64,000 nucleotides of DNA. It comes from Pseudalkalibacillus sp. SCS-8 (GTDB lineage Bacteria > Bacillota > Bacilli > Bacillales > Fictibacillaceae). This document shows positions 8,612-17,557 of the stretch, piece after piece (the stretch's first letter is position 1; every line of letters begins with the position of its first letter). The notes under the pieces were generated by a model that was given only the letters and a program-made list of their open reading frames with translations, did not search any database and had not been told where the DNA came from. Position numbers and translations under genes: made by a program. Location of the stretch: the NCBI RefSeq assembly GCF_040126055.1, contig NZ_CP143541.1:1116001-1180000 (forward strand). The letters run 5' to 3'.

Positions 8612-9109
8612 ATGGAGATAAGACATATAACAGAATCTGATGCTGAAGCTTTTTTACAATTAAACAAACAGCTGGACCGTGAAACGAAACTCATGCTTTT
8701 CGAGGCGGATGAACGGATGACGACCGTGGAAGAGCAAGCCAGAAAGATCCGATCGATTTCCCATGATCCTTACTCGACGATTTTTGTCATTGAGGAAGAA
8801 AAGAAGCTCATCGGATTCATTGTGGCAATCGGATCTCCGCAACGAAGGAAGTGTCATTCTGTGTATATTGCCACAGGCATTCTTCAGGAGTGGACCGGTC
8901 AGGGTTTAGGTACACTGCTGTTCGAGAGGTTGGAGCAATGGGCGAAGGAGCAGGGCGTGCATCGACTCGAGTTGACTGTAATGAAGCACAATGAAGCTGG
9001 AGTTGCGCTTTATAAAAAAGCGGGATTTGAAATTGAAGGTGTAAAGCGGCACTCAATGAAGGTCGACGGAGAGTTCGTCGATGAATATTATATGGCGAAA
9101 TTGATCTAA
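8612..9109 (+). CDS. GNAT family N-acetyltransferase
   Basis: 165 residues from ATG with GAAGGAGGAAGG upstream. The acetyl-CoA binding motif A is GILQEWTGQGLGTLLFERLEQ (about residues 91-111; Q/R-x-x-G-x-G/A as QGLG), followed by RLELTVMKHNEAGVALYKKAGF typical of GNAT motif B. The closing EYYMAKLI resembles small-molecule and ribosomal-protein acetyltransferases. Acceptor unknown. Confidence 0.9.
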   Translation: MEIRHITESDAEAFLQLNKQLDRETKLMLFEADERMTTVEEQARKIRSISHDPYSTIFVIEEEKKLIGFIVAIGSPQRRKCHSVYIATGILQEWTGQGLGTLLFERLEQWAKEQGVHRLELTVMKHNEAGVALYKKAGFEIEGVKRHSMKVDGEFVDEYYMAKLI

Positions 9110-9122
9110 CGGAGGACAAGTT

Positions 9123-9280
9123 TTGGTAATTGGATTAATTCTTGTTGGATTGGTGGTATTCTTGGCGGGGTTCTTAACGCCAATAAGTGATTTATCCCAG
9201 CCGCGTTTTCTTTAACGATCTTCATCAGTGCTTTATTGATTACTCGCACAAAACAATTGAAGGAGGGGAAATCAGGATGA
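9123..9280 (+). pseudogene. Small membrane protein gene split by a frameshift
   Basis: TTG 9123 has GGAGGA 7 bases upstream and opens a hydrophobic frame (VIGLILVGLVVFLAGFLT) that stops at TAA 9213-9215. In the -1 frame the protein continues as LTIFISALLITRTKQLKEGKSG and stops at TGA 9278-9280, which forms an ATGA overlap with the next gene's start. The break falls in the pyrimidine run TTTTCTTT (9206-9213). It is a recent frameshift, a base-call error, or less likely programmed slippage. Confidence 0.5.
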
Positions 9281-9480
9281 ATAGAAGGAGGATCATAGGT
9301 TTTGTGTTCATCATACTCGGTCTAGTCGGCCTCGTCTGGTGGCACGGTACCTTGAGCGGAAGTGGGGGTATGGATGACAACCGAAACGTGCTGCAATATC
9401 TAGTACCGTATGGAGTGTTCATTCTTCTCACACTTGTAGGGGTAATTCTCTCAGCAAAACGCGGGAATTTACAGAGGTGA
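9277..9480 (+). CDS. Small two-helix membrane protein, unknown function
   Basis: 67 residues from ATG 9277 with AAGGAGGGGAAA upstream; longer in-frame starts at 9187 lie inside the preceding gene and lack this site. Two hydrophobic helices (about residues 5-22 and 40-58) are joined by a glycine/serine-rich loop with a WWHG motif. The ATGA overlap suggests coupling to the frameshifted gene before it. Function unknown. Confidence 0.65.
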   Translation: MNRRRIIGFVFIILGLVGLVWWHGTLSGSGGMDDNRNVLQYLVPYGVFILLTLVGVILSAKRGNLQR

Positions 9481-9640
9481 AAAGATGGGTTCGTAATGAA
9501 AGACAACTGGGTGATGAGAATGAGCCGATTTGTCTTTCATTAGGGTTATGAAGATCTTAACACCTAAAAAACAGGTGAGATTAGATCTTCATCTCTATGT
9601 AGAAGTTGGAAACTTAAATTGATTTGAAGGAGGTGAACAA

Positions 9641-9811
9641 ATGGGGATTATCGCGATGCTTTTGATGTGGTTATTTGGAGGTTTTCTGCTCTTTTGTGTC
9701 ATTTATTATGGCGTAAGAATGGGAATGGACTCATCAGATACAAGTGTTGAAATAAGAAAAATTCGTAAGCTATTGGAGAAGCAAGCTAAAGAACAAGAGG
9801 ATAACAAGTAA
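9641..9811 (+). CDS. 56-residue membrane protein with charged tail
   Basis: ATG 9641 with a strong GAAGGAGGTGA site 6 bases upstream. One hydrophobic helix (about residues 3-24) is followed by a helical, highly charged tail (EIRKIRKLLEKQAKEQ) that could form a coiled coil on the cytoplasmic face. A terminator follows directly. It resembles small membrane peptides common in Bacillus but I cannot name it. Confidence 0.65.
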   Translation: MGIIAMLLMWLFGGFLLFCVIYYGVRMGMDSSDTSVEIRKIRKLLEKQAKEQEDNK

Positions 9812-9841
9812 AAGATATACATAGATCCAAAATGTCATCAG

Positions 9842-9898
9842 AGACCTCTAAAGATGGATTCGTTCAAAACGAAATCATTAGAGGTCTTTGCATATTCT
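9842..9898 (+). terminator. Intrinsic terminator
   Basis: GACCTCTA (9843-9850) pairs with TAGAGGTC (9879-9886), with an inner GATTCGTT/AACGAAATC pairing, followed by TTTGCATATTCTTTT. It serves the 9641 gene and may also stop the convergent channel gene. Confidence 0.7.
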
Positions 9899-9899
9899 T

Positions 9900-10313
9900 T
9901 TATTGCCCAGATTGATTAGATAATTCGAATGATTTCATAAAATAAGCTGTCGGCAGGAGAATACCGATCATGGATTCGATGATAGCGAAGAACCGGGCTG
10001 TTCCAACGGGTAACATATCCCCATATCCTACGGAAATCAATGTTTCACCACTGAAATAGAGTAAATTCAGAAGTGTAGGCTCAATCGGTTTCATAGTGGA
10101 AAGGTTTTGGACCAATACAATCTCCTTCATAGAAAGGAAGTAATACACTCCTGTAAAACCGAGCAGTATGCCACATAAAACGATGAACAAATTAAGGAAC
10201 AATGGAAAACTGAAAGAGCTTTTTCGATACGTTTTGTTTGTGAAGAAGTAGATTAGATTGATCACAATAAAAACAACGGTAGCTCCCATTAAGAAATTGA
10301 CCAAGTGAATCAC
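9900..10313 (-). CDS. Two-helix potassium channel
   Basis: The pore signature SVGYGD is exact, inside FSGETLISVGYGDMLPVGTARFFA, with outer helices at about residues 5-27, 39-62 and 102-122. This is the minimal KcsA-like ion-channel module (Ion_trans_2) without a cytosolic RCK or cyclic-nucleotide domain. The open frame begins at GTG 10313, but GAGGTG (10316-10311) sits 6 bases before TTG 10304, which is the likelier true start (134 residues). Probable role: passive K+ conductance. Confidence 0.87.
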   Translation of the reverse strand: MIHLVNFLMGATVVFIVINLIYFFTNKTYRKSSFSFPLFLNLFIVLCGILLGFTGVYYFLSMKEIVLVQNLSTMKPIEPTLLNLLYFSGETLISVGYGDMLPVGTARFFAIIESMIGILLPTAYFMKSFELSNQSGQ

Positions 10314-10391
10314 CTCAATAGTATATTATCTTTTAAGGTGATGACTAAACTTGTTTTTTAGCTACTGCTGGATCAGTGAGGTGATGATTCA

Positions 10392-10874
10392 ATGAAAAAA
10401 GCATTTGGTGGTATTCTCATTCTACTTCTGGTGGCAGTTGTACTCTTTCCAATCTATATCTTTTTAGTAGATCGAAGTGATGATGTCCACAAAACATTTG
10501 AAAGTCTTTCTGAGGCTCGGGGGGAAATACCAGACCATCATTTCAGCAATGCTCCTAAACTTCCAGAAGAGTATCGACTAACCAAAATCACCTATGATTG
10601 GGACGGTGATACGGCACCAATTGTAAAGGTTAATTATGAGACATCAACAGGCAAGACCCTTTCATTCATGCAAACCTCCAGCTGGTATGATGACGCTGAT
10701 ACGGAAATCATCCATCATCCAGACATCAAGGATATGACCTGGTTGAAAAACGGGACTGAGTATATCTTAAAATGGAGAATGACTAACAAGGAATCCTATA
10801 AATATCTGATATCGAACGATTTGTCTGATAAGGCATTATTCGTCACGGTTGCGGAAAGATTCAGCCAAAACTAA
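10392..10874 (+). CDS. Membrane-anchored protein, DUF4367-like (tentative)
   Basis: 160 residues with one N-terminal helix (about residues 5-26) and an extracytoplasmic domain. The order of its segments (PEEYRLTKITYDW, VNYETSTGKTLSFMQTSSW, then WLKNGTEYILKWRMTNKESY) resembles DUF4367-type domains found on anti-sigma and sporulation-associated membrane proteins. This is a resemblance, not a confirmed match. A terminator hairpin follows at once. Confidence 0.6.
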   Translation: MKKAFGGILILLLVAVVLFPIYIFLVDRSDDVHKTFESLSEARGEIPDHHFSNAPKLPEEYRLTKITYDWDGDTAPIVKVNYETSTGKTLSFMQTSSWYDDADTEIIHHPDIKDMTWLKNGTEYILKWRMTNKESYKYLISNDLSDKALFVTVAERFSQN

Positions 10875-10888
10875 GGTGAACTCGATGC

Positions 10889-10926
10889 GTCCTCTTTCAA
10901 GAGGGCGCACTTTCCATTTAGAGGTA
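10889..10926 (+). terminator. Intrinsic terminator
   Basis: TGCGTCCTCT pairs with AGAGGGCGCA (one G-U) around a short TTCA loop, followed by CTTTCCATTTA, just after the 10392-10874 gene. Confidence 0.6.
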
Positions 10927-10962
10927 AAAATTGGAGTGATATGCTAGTATGTATGGAAGAAG

Positions 10963-11865
10963 GTGATACAGTTGGATTCCATTAAGAAAGGTTATTTACT
11001 GAACGCTCTTTCAGTTTTGATGATGGCGATAGGACCACTCCTTTCAAAATTCGGACTTTTGCACATCTCTCCGGCCAAAGCAGCGGTCATCAATACAGCT
11101 ACAATCATCATCGCGAGTTATCTTTGGGGCGTATTCAGTAGGAAACGGGTTCGCTTTTACGTTGAAAAAGAAATCATTTGGCTAGCTTTATTCAATTCAT
11201 TAGGTGTCATCTTTCTATTCATCAGCATGGATTTATTATCACCAGTTGAGGTTGGTTTTTTAGGGAGATTTTACACGGTGTTTGCCGTTTTCTTATCCGT
11301 TTTCATCTTGGGTGAAAAAATGCCCAAAGGAGAAGGTTCCTTCATCGTTCTTGCCATACTTGGTGCCTTTCTTTTTGTCAATAAAGGCGGTGTGTCCGAG
11401 ACCTCAATTATGGGCAGTATCTTTGCTCTTCTTTATACATTCTTTTTTGCCCTTACGAATGTGTTCATTAAAAAAACGGTATCTGGTGAGAAAAACTCGA
11501 ACTCGATTCTTTTCACGAACAATTGTGTGACCATGCTTTTCGTGCTCATTTATTCGGTTATTGTTGGAGAATTGTTTAACACCCAGCATCAAGTGGAGGG
11601 TGTGCTTCTTATCGTGCTATCGTCCATATTAACGGGTTTTCTAGGGACGATTTTGTTGTATGAAGCTCTGAAATATTTGCGGTTTTCCATTGCGAACGTA
11701 TCAAGGGCAATGAGTCCAATCCTACTTGCAGCTATGTCGTACCCGTTCTTTCCAGTCGAGCTTACACTATTGAATCTCATCGGGGCAGGCCTTCTAGTCA
11801 TCTCCATCCTGCTGCTTTCAATCGGAGACCAGCAAAAAGAAAAGCTTAAAAAACAGGCTTCTTAA
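10963..11865 (+). CDS. EamA/DMT family transporter
   Basis: About 300 residues with ten hydrophobic helices arranged as two EamA repeats (about residues 10-140 and 150-290). Typical features are the GPLLSKFGL start, the LLSPVEVGFLGRFYTVFAVFLS block and the repeat-two segment YEALKYLRFSIANVSRAMSPILLA. DMT proteins usually export amino acids or other small metabolites. GTG 10963 is possible, but GAAGGTG lies 6-7 bases before TTG 10972, which may be the real start. Substrate unknown. Confidence 0.9.
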   Translation: MIQLDSIKKGYLLNALSVLMMAIGPLLSKFGLLHISPAKAAVINTATIIIASYLWGVFSRKRVRFYVEKEIIWLALFNSLGVIFLFISMDLLSPVEVGFLGRFYTVFAVFLSVFILGEKMPKGEGSFIVLAILGAFLFVNKGGVSETSIMGSIFALLYTFFFALTNVFIKKTVSGEKNSNSILFTNNCVTMLFVLIYSVIVGELFNTQHQVEGVLLIVLSSILTGFLGTILLYEALKYLRFSIANVSRAMSPILLAAMSYPFFPVELTLLNLIGAGLLVISILLLSIGDQQKEKLKKQAS

Positions 11866-11957
11866 ATGATTCGAAATCCGCTTTATACATATACGCATGA
11901 TATATATCTGTGGCGAATTGAACAATTTAGGAATATCAGTTTGAAAGGATGAATGAT

Positions 11958-12401
11958 TTGAAGATTATTAGAGGAAATAGAAGCTTTGAATTAGAAGAAT
12001 TTCTCAAGAAACCGTTGTTTGCTCATCTTTCAACTTTGGCTGATGAAGGACCTCGGGAATCTCCTGTGTGGTTTCATTGGGAGGATGAGTGTTTATGGAT
12101 TATCGGATCGAAAACGAGTGACAGCTTTCCCGGAAGGATAGAGCAAAATCCAGCGTGTGCGATTGGGATTGTCGATTTCGATCATACAACAGGGAAGGTA
12201 TTGCATGCTGGATTCAGAGGACATGCAACCGTCGAACCGTTCAATATTGATATTGCCAACAATTTATTCCGTCGCTATCTCGGTCCGAATAGACAGGAAT
12301 GGGATCCTCGATTCACAACGCATAGAGAAGATGATATTCTCATTCGATTTGTCCCTGAAACGGTCGTAGTCCGGGATCAGTCCTTTCAGCCGAGTATATG
12401 A
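11958..12401 (+). CDS. Pyridoxamine 5'-phosphate oxidase-like (FMN-binding split barrel) protein
   Basis: 147 residues from TTG 11958, where AAAGGATGA is well spaced; an ATG nine bases earlier overlaps that site. The split-barrel pattern is clear: FAHLSTLADEGPRESPVWFHWEDECLWI, then the NPACAIGIVDFD strand and GFRGHATVEPF. Members bind FMN or F420-like cofactors and act as small oxidoreductases or general flavin-binding proteins. Not a biosynthetic PdxH, whose substrate residues are absent. Confidence 0.85.
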   Translation: MKIIRGNRSFELEEFLKKPLFAHLSTLADEGPRESPVWFHWEDECLWIIGSKTSDSFPGRIEQNPACAIGIVDFDHTTGKVLHAGFRGHATVEPFNIDIANNLFRRYLGPNRQEWDPRFTTHREDDILIRFVPETVVVRDQSFQPSI

Positions 12402-12847
12402 ATCGGAACATGCGCTATATAATCATAATCACAGTGCTTCTTGTGGTTGGAGGCTGCATGGAAGACAGTACTCCTCTTCGGTCCCAAACGGAATCAGTCA
12501 TCAATGAAACGTTTAATACGGAATTTGGTGTCATCGATCAGATTATTGTCCAGCGGAAAAATGGAGAAGACTTTAAAACATTAACAGTGTTGAATTCGAC
12601 CGATTTTGCCGAAAAAATCAATTCCTCTCTTGTGGGGGACACAGATCAACCTGAAAGTGACCCCGATTATTACGTTACTTTTAAAACAAGCGAGTCCATG
12701 AAGGAATACAGTAAAGATCAATCCATAGCGGAAATGTCTTATTATCAGAGTTTGAACATTATGTGTTATGAAGAAAACTGTGTGGAACTCAACAATGGAG
12801 TGCACGAATGGATCGATGATGAGTTGAATGGGAAGGATGACTCCTGA
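12398..12847 (+). CDS. Putative lipoprotein, unknown function
   Basis: 149 residues from ATG 12398, overlapping the previous stop (ATGA). A second ATG at 12410 would give a more compact signal. The signal ends in the lipobox VVGGC. The mature part is acidic and has a cysteine pair (CYEENC) near its end. It probably depends on translation of the PNPOx-like gene upstream. Confidence 0.7.
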   Translation: MNRNMRYIIIITVLLVVGGCMEDSTPLRSQTESVINETFNTEFGVIDQIIVQRKNGEDFKTLTVLNSTDFAEKINSSLVGDTDQPESDPDYYVTFKTSESMKEYSKDQSIAEMSYYQSLNIMCYEENCVELNNGVHEWIDDELNGKDDS

Positions 12848-12876
12848 AATTACTATGGGGCATCCTTCCTTTTTTG
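12831..12876 (+). terminator. Intrinsic terminator
   Basis: GGAAGGATG (12831-12839) pairs with CATCCTTCC (12861-12869), followed by TTTTTTG. The 5' arm is inside the last codons of the lipoprotein gene. Confidence 0.82.
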
Positions 12877-12925
12877 TATTATACTGAAAAGGAGTTTAAG
12901 AGCTGTAAAACGGGGGTTAGACGAA

Positions 12926-13603
12926 GTGGCAAACACGAAACTTTTTTCAGCAGTGCATCCTTTTAAGCCGATATCCGTAAATAAAGTATTGAAAAGAGTG
13001 AAAAGAAAAGGATTCATATATAAATTAGTGAAGATGGTTGAGATAGACGAGAAAGTTCATCTCTTTCAATTTGAAAGAGATGACCGCATTCTTCACTGTA
13101 TTTATTTTGACCCTGAAGAGATGGGTTATGAGTATGGCGTTCTATTTGTTGAAAGCGACGAATCCTATCATACATTCTTAATACAATTATTTGGAAGCGG
13201 TCGTTATGCGGAAATGACCATGGATGTTTATCTCGATTTGGATCAACCGGTAGACATCCGAGCTAAAATTGTACAAGTCTATGAAGGTCAAAACTCTTCT
13301 CCAATCTGCCATATTTACGGTCAGAAAATGTGGCATGATCACGCATTTATCGTGGCGAATCGTGATGCATTGGTCGAGCTAAGGGGCGCGATTGATGTGG
13401 CTTTGGAGCATGATGAGTCCCGAGTGGTCTTTTTTCCGTCAGACGGTGAAGGATACGATTTGTATATCAAACAGGTTGATGAAGACTTTGATTGGGAAAA
13501 GATCGAATTACCTTATCATGACCGCGACGCTTACATCCCGGAAGGAAAAGAGGGATCACCACAACAGTTGTTTGAACGCTATAAAAAGAATTTTAGGAAG
13601 TAA
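12926..13603 (+). CDS. Conserved-looking cytosolic protein, unknown function
   Basis: 225 residues from GTG 12926 (purine run ACGGGGGTTAGACG upstream). No signal peptide or membrane helix. Acidic composition, with a basic N-terminal stretch (NKVLKRVKRKGF) and alternating strand-like segments (ILHCIYFDPEEMGYEYGVLFV). It has no motif I recognise; its beta-rich pattern with acidic loops would fit an immunity- or adaptor-type fold, but that is only a guess. Confidence 0.6.
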   Translation: MANTKLFSAVHPFKPISVNKVLKRVKRKGFIYKLVKMVEIDEKVHLFQFERDDRILHCIYFDPEEMGYEYGVLFVESDESYHTFLIQLFGSGRYAEMTMDVYLDLDQPVDIRAKIVQVYEGQNSSPICHIYGQKMWHDHAFIVANRDALVELRGAIDVALEHDESRVVFFPSDGEGYDLYIKQVDEDFDWEKIELPYHDRDAYIPEGKEGSPQQLFERYKKNFRK

Positions 13604-13635
13604 ACCATTTCTATTAAAAGAGAGGAATTAAAGCT

Positions 13636-13935
13636 TTGAAGTTTACAAAGGGGAAGACCGTTCTAATAATTATCGTGGGTATTGGATTGTTTTTCGCATT
13701 GAATCTCTTTGGTCCCTACAATTTGTTTGCAAAGGTGAATGCGGAAAACATCCTTGAAGAGCCACTCCTAGAAAATCATTTTAAAGGCATGGACGTCCAG
13801 GGGATCACTTACCAGGGTGATAATACATATTTAGTCAAAACTGCTACTGACGAATACATTGTGATCCAGGATTATTTTTCAGTGATGAATTATAAGTGGA
13901 AAATCTATGAGTATGACAAAACATTGGCGTATTGA
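13636..13935 (+). CDS. Membrane-anchored small protein, unknown function
   Basis: 99 residues from TTG 13636 with AGAGAGGAATTAAAGC upstream. One N-terminal helix (about residues 8-26) leads to a small extracytoplasmic domain rich in tyrosine and aspartate, ending in YKWKIYEYDKTLAY. A weak hairpin (CTGGT 13949-13953 with ACCAG 13965-13969, then GTTTGTTTTT) may terminate it. Function unknown. Confidence 0.6.
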   Translation: MKFTKGKTVLIIIVGIGLFFALNLFGPYNLFAKVNAENILEEPLLENHFKGMDVQGITYQGDNTYLVKTATDEYIVIQDYFSVMNYKWKIYEYDKTLAY

Positions 13936-14046
13936 CAGGGTGGGGTAACTGGTATAAATTTCTAACCAGGTTTGTTTTTATAAAAAGATTATGAGAATGG
14001 GTGAGGGAACAAGATTAGTAGAGTTGATCCGTAAAGGGGGGATTCG

Positions 14047-17000
14047 ATGAATCATTATTCGTCGGAAGAGAAAAACAGGATCATGAGACAAGGGTTGAAA
14101 GAACTTGAGGAACAGGGGTATATTTCATTCGAGGTGTACGACCAGGTCCGTGATGCGCAGAATCAGTATTACGTGGACATGCTTGAGAAGAAGAGAGCAG
14201 AGCTTGCTGAGGCCGAGAAGGTTCAAAAGACGGAAGTGCAATTTGAGGATGCAAAGCATGCAGAGCCTATTGAGTTTTCTAAGCCGAAAAAAGTAAAAAA
14301 ACAGCTGTCACCTCAGGAAATACGTGAGCGGAACATTACTTGGTCGTTGAATTTGGGCGTCATCATGCTGTTGATTGGCGGACTCGTTCTCGCGACGAGT
14401 ACGTGGGAAACGCTCGCAGATTGGATGAAAACAGGCTTAGTAGCCGCTGTATCCATCTTGTTTTTCGGATTGGCGTTCATTACAAAGCGTGTATTGAAAA
14501 TCGAAAAGACAGCATTTGCTTTTCATGTCCTCGGTAGTTTGTTCTTACCAATTGTCATCTTATCTGCTGGATATTTTCAATTGTTCGGTCCATATTTCTC
14601 CGTGCAAGGAGAAGGGCGGTTTCTATTTGGCGCAGTAGGAACCTTGGCGATTTTACCGGTCTATTTATTACTTGCATCAAGACTATCGTCACGCCTATTC
14701 ATTTGGTTTTCCTATATAACGTTCAGTGTTTTTGTCGGGTTTGCGATTGCTGCGATGTACTTGCCGGTTGATGGCTTCTATCTAGGGATCATGTTGTTCA
14801 ATGCGCTTTTGATTGTGAGTTACAGGTACTTGAGGAACGATGAACGATTCAGCTGGTTGATGAAAGATTTCGTCCCTTACATACAAGTGAATCTCGTCTT
14901 ATCTACTTTACTCATGCTTGTTTTCTATGATCAAGAGGTCTTCTACAGCTTCAATTTATTCCTTACGGCCATCCTGTATATGTCAATGATTTATGTGACA
15001 AATCGCAAGGAATATTACTTTGTCTTTAGTGCTATGCTCGTTTACGGCGTGTATCAATTGATCGAGAACTCGATCCTGGATTCATTCGGAAGCATCGGGT
15101 ATGCCTTGCTCGGTGTTGTGTTCTTGATTTTACCAAATTTCCTGAGTGATCAAATTCCTTTAAAACGAATTTTCCGATATATGAGTGCAGTCGTTTCTGG
15201 GTGCGCATTCCTTTATATCAGTTGGGAAGGTATCCTATTACGAATGAATGAACCTTCATTCGCTTTATTGATGGCATATGTGATCATCTGGTTGAATTTT
15301 ACGTATCTATCGAATGCAACAAATCAGCAATTATTCAAATACTTAAGTCCGATCTTCCTGTTCACAGCTCTATATGAACTCGTTTTATTAGGGCAAACGT
15401 GGATCGGATACGACACGATCATGTTCCCATTGTTTATCGGGGCGTTCATCGTCTATCTCGGTCTTGGCTGCTTTCTATCGGTCAAATTTTTTCAGTCGAT
15501 CAGAGAATCTACACGCGATATAAGTCTTGCAGTAATGGCTGGCACTGTCCTATTCAACTATGCAGAGATGATCTGGTGGCAGACGGGAATTATGTTCCTG
15601 CTGTTCGCTTTCATTGGGTTGGTAGGACTACGTTTTGAAAAAAGAGAAACATTCCTGGCAACGATTCCGTGGATTCATGCTTTATCACTCGGTCTCGCTG
15701 TATTGGTGTTCATTGAGGAAATGTATCCTGATCGCAATGCTAATCAGCCTTTCGAAGCGATCAATCTCGTAGCTAGTGGCATTGTATTGTTACTCACAAG
15801 TCTAGCTTGGAAATCGCTGAAACGAAATGATCTTTCGACGAGTACTTTTTTTGCTTCACACCTTTTTTATTTCGTAGGTCTCGTACTTACATTCTCATTC
15901 GTATTCGATCATTTTCTCCGCTCTGCTATCGTTTTGGGTGGCGTAGGAATGGCACTGCTTTTATATAAAAGGCTGAAATGGTCTGCTTTGGCTTTTGTTG
16001 TCAGTATGTTGACGTTACTCTGGTATGCGACCGCCTTATTTGCAGTCCAGCGCGAATGGAGAATTACATTTGAAGTGTATGATACTTTACAGCTCAGCGG
16101 CGGCGGTGCCTTTTTACTTGTCATTGGATTACTTGTAGGACAGAAGGACCGCGGACTGATGAGAGGATACTATTGGATTGGACACCTTTATATACCTCTT
16201 GCTCTCCTGGTCAGTTATCTCTTTTATCAAGAGGCAGCAATCTGGCCGCTCTTGCTTGCAGTTGTCATTTATGGAGTCAGCGTCTGGAAGGCGAAAGCGG
16301 AATGGTTATTGAAAACCTTCCTTTATGCCGCGTTTACGTCAATGCTGTTAACGATCCAGGTGATCTTGGATCGACTTGATCTACATGATTTTGAACACTA
16401 TTCGTTCTTCATTTTAAGTGTACTAATCGGATGCGGCTGGTTCATCTTTAAAGGCGAGTGGTCGAGGAGAATTGCTTACTATCTTGTTCCATTTTCAATC
16501 ATAGGGATGAACGCGTTCCTTTCCGCTGTTCCTTATGAATGGGATGCCTTTGCGGTGATGATTGTCTATGCGGTAGGAACACTGGTCGTTATGCACAAAG
16601 AAAGATGGGATGTATTCTCCGTTGTACCGCTTATCCTTGTGTTTGCAGGAGTCGTAAGATACGGAGAAACGGTGTTGGATTATTATCCATTTGAACTGCT
16701 TACGTTCGCAATTCTAGCAATCATCATGACTGTTGTCGGACACGTCCTTTACAAATCCGTATATGAAAAACCGGAAGATAAGAAAGGCTTTGGTCGGATT
16801 GATTGGTACACGATTGTTGGTTTCCTCGGACTCATGGGCATGTATGCGTTCACAACGGAAGAACTTTGGGTACGGTTGCTGCCAGGCCTGTTGATTTCAG
16901 CGAATTTGTATTTCCAGCGGAATCGAATTCCGTATGTGCCGGCAAAATGGCTCATGTTCGGTGCTGTCGTGTATTTGCTTCAGCCGTATTACACGCTTAT

Positions 17001-17484
17001 CCTGGAGCTCGATGTACCACAGCTATTCGAGCGTGAACTCTTCGTACTGCCTTGGGTCGGATTAGCGATCTATTTGAAAAAGGTTACGGCTCCAGAACGA
17101 AGGGTGATCGCCAACCGTATCCAGTGGGGCGTGCTGATCATCGTCTCGTTATTACTCGTCCAGGATGGCATGGCAAGCTCGACGGTGTATGATGCAATTA
17201 TTGTCGGGACACTTTCACTCGCATCCATGTTAGGTGGTATGGCCTATCGGATCAAATCATTCTTTTTTGTTGGTGCAGGTGTGTTGCTTCTCAACTTGTT
17301 CCTGCAAACGAGACCGTTCTGGGGGAACATGCCTTGGTGGGTTTACCTGTTGATAGCAGGCTCGATTCTGATTGGTGTTGCAAGTTATAATGAGTGGCAT
17401 AAACAGAAAACCTCAGATGGAAAAGAAACGCTGATTACGAAGTTAAATAAAAAAATCATACAAAAAATTAAAGCGTGGGAGTAA
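14047..17484 (+). CDS. Giant polytopic membrane protein (DUF2157/SCO7613-like)
   Basis: 1145 residues from ATG with AAAGGGGGGATTCG upstream. An approximately 95-residue charged N-terminal region (two helices, EEKNRIMRQGLKELEEQGYISFEVYDQV) is followed by around thirty hydrophobic helices up to residue 1125 and a short basic tail. The N-terminal helical region followed by many helices is the layout of DUF2157/'SCO7613 C-terminal' membrane proteins. No catalytic motif, no transport motif and no fused domain is visible. It is transcribed alone and followed by a terminator. Confidence 0.85.
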   Translation: MNHYSSEEKNRIMRQGLKELEEQGYISFEVYDQVRDAQNQYYVDMLEKKRAELAEAEKVQKTEVQFEDAKHAEPIEFSKPKKVKKQLSPQEIRERNITWSLNLGVIMLLIGGLVLATSTWETLADWMKTGLVAAVSILFFGLAFITKRVLKIEKTAFAFHVLGSLFLPIVILSAGYFQLFGPYFSVQGEGRFLFGAVGTLAILPVYLLLASRLSSRLFIWFSYITFSVFVGFAIAAMYLPVDGFYLGIMLFNALLIVSYRYLRNDERFSWLMKDFVPYIQVNLVLSTLLMLVFYDQEVFYSFNLFLTAILYMSMIYVTNRKEYYFVFSAMLVYGVYQLIENSILDSFGSIGYALLGVVFLILPNFLSDQIPLKRIFRYMSAVVSGCAFLYISWEGILLRMNEPSFALLMAYVIIWLNFTYLSNATNQQLFKYLSPIFLFTALYELVLLGQTWIGYDTIMFPLFIGAFIVYLGLGCFLSVKFFQSIRESTRDISLAVMAGTVLFNYAEMIWWQTGIMFLLFAFIGLVGLRFEKRETFLATIPWIHALSLGLAVLVFIEEMYPDRNANQPFEAINLVASGIVLLLTSLAWKSLKRNDLSTSTFFASHLFYFVGLVLTFSFVFDHFLRSAIVLGGVGMALLLYKRLKWSALAFVVSMLTLLWYATALFAVQREWRITFEVYDTLQLSGGGAFLLVIGLLVGQKDRGLMRGYYWIGHLYIPLALLVSYLFYQEAAIWPLLLAVVIYGVSVWKAKAEWLLKTFLYAAFTSMLLTIQVILDRLDLHDFEHYSFFILSVLIGCGWFIFKGEWSRRIAYYLVPFSIIGMNAFLSAVPYEWDAFAVMIVYAVGTLVVMHKERWDVFSVVPLILVFAGVVRYGETVLDYYPFELLTFAILAIIMTVVGHVLYKSVYEKPEDKKGFGRIDWYTIVGFLGLMGMYAFTTEELWVRLLPGLLISANLYFQRNRIPYVPAKWLMFGAVVYLLQPYYTLILELDVPQLFERELFVLPWVGLAIYLKKVTAPERRVIANRIQWGVLIIVSLLLVQDGMASSTVYDAIIVGTLSLASMLGGMAYRIKSFFFVGAGVLLLNLFLQTRPFWGNMPWWVYLLIAGSILIGVASYNEWHKQKTSDGKETLITKLNKKIIQKIKAWE

Positions 17485-17493
17485 GACTGAATG

Positions 17494-17532
17494 AGCGCAG
17501 GTGAATACCAAATTCACTTGCGTTTCCTTTTA
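17494..17532 (+). terminator. Intrinsic terminator
   Basis: GCGCAGGTGAAT (17495-17506) pairs with ATTCACTTGCGT (17511-17522), followed by TTCCTTTTATATTTTT. It separates the giant membrane protein gene from the acetyltransferase. Confidence 0.82.
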
Positions 17533-17557
17533 TATTTTTACAAGGAGGAAAAGGATT

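Noticed and set aside
9500..9605. Inverted pairs ATGAAAGACAA/TTGTCTTTCAT and ATGAAGATCT/AGATCTTCAT with CACCT/AGGTG inside
   Set aside because: Noted as possible hairpins after the 9277 gene, but loops are long and no clear U-run follows, so I did not list them as terminators.
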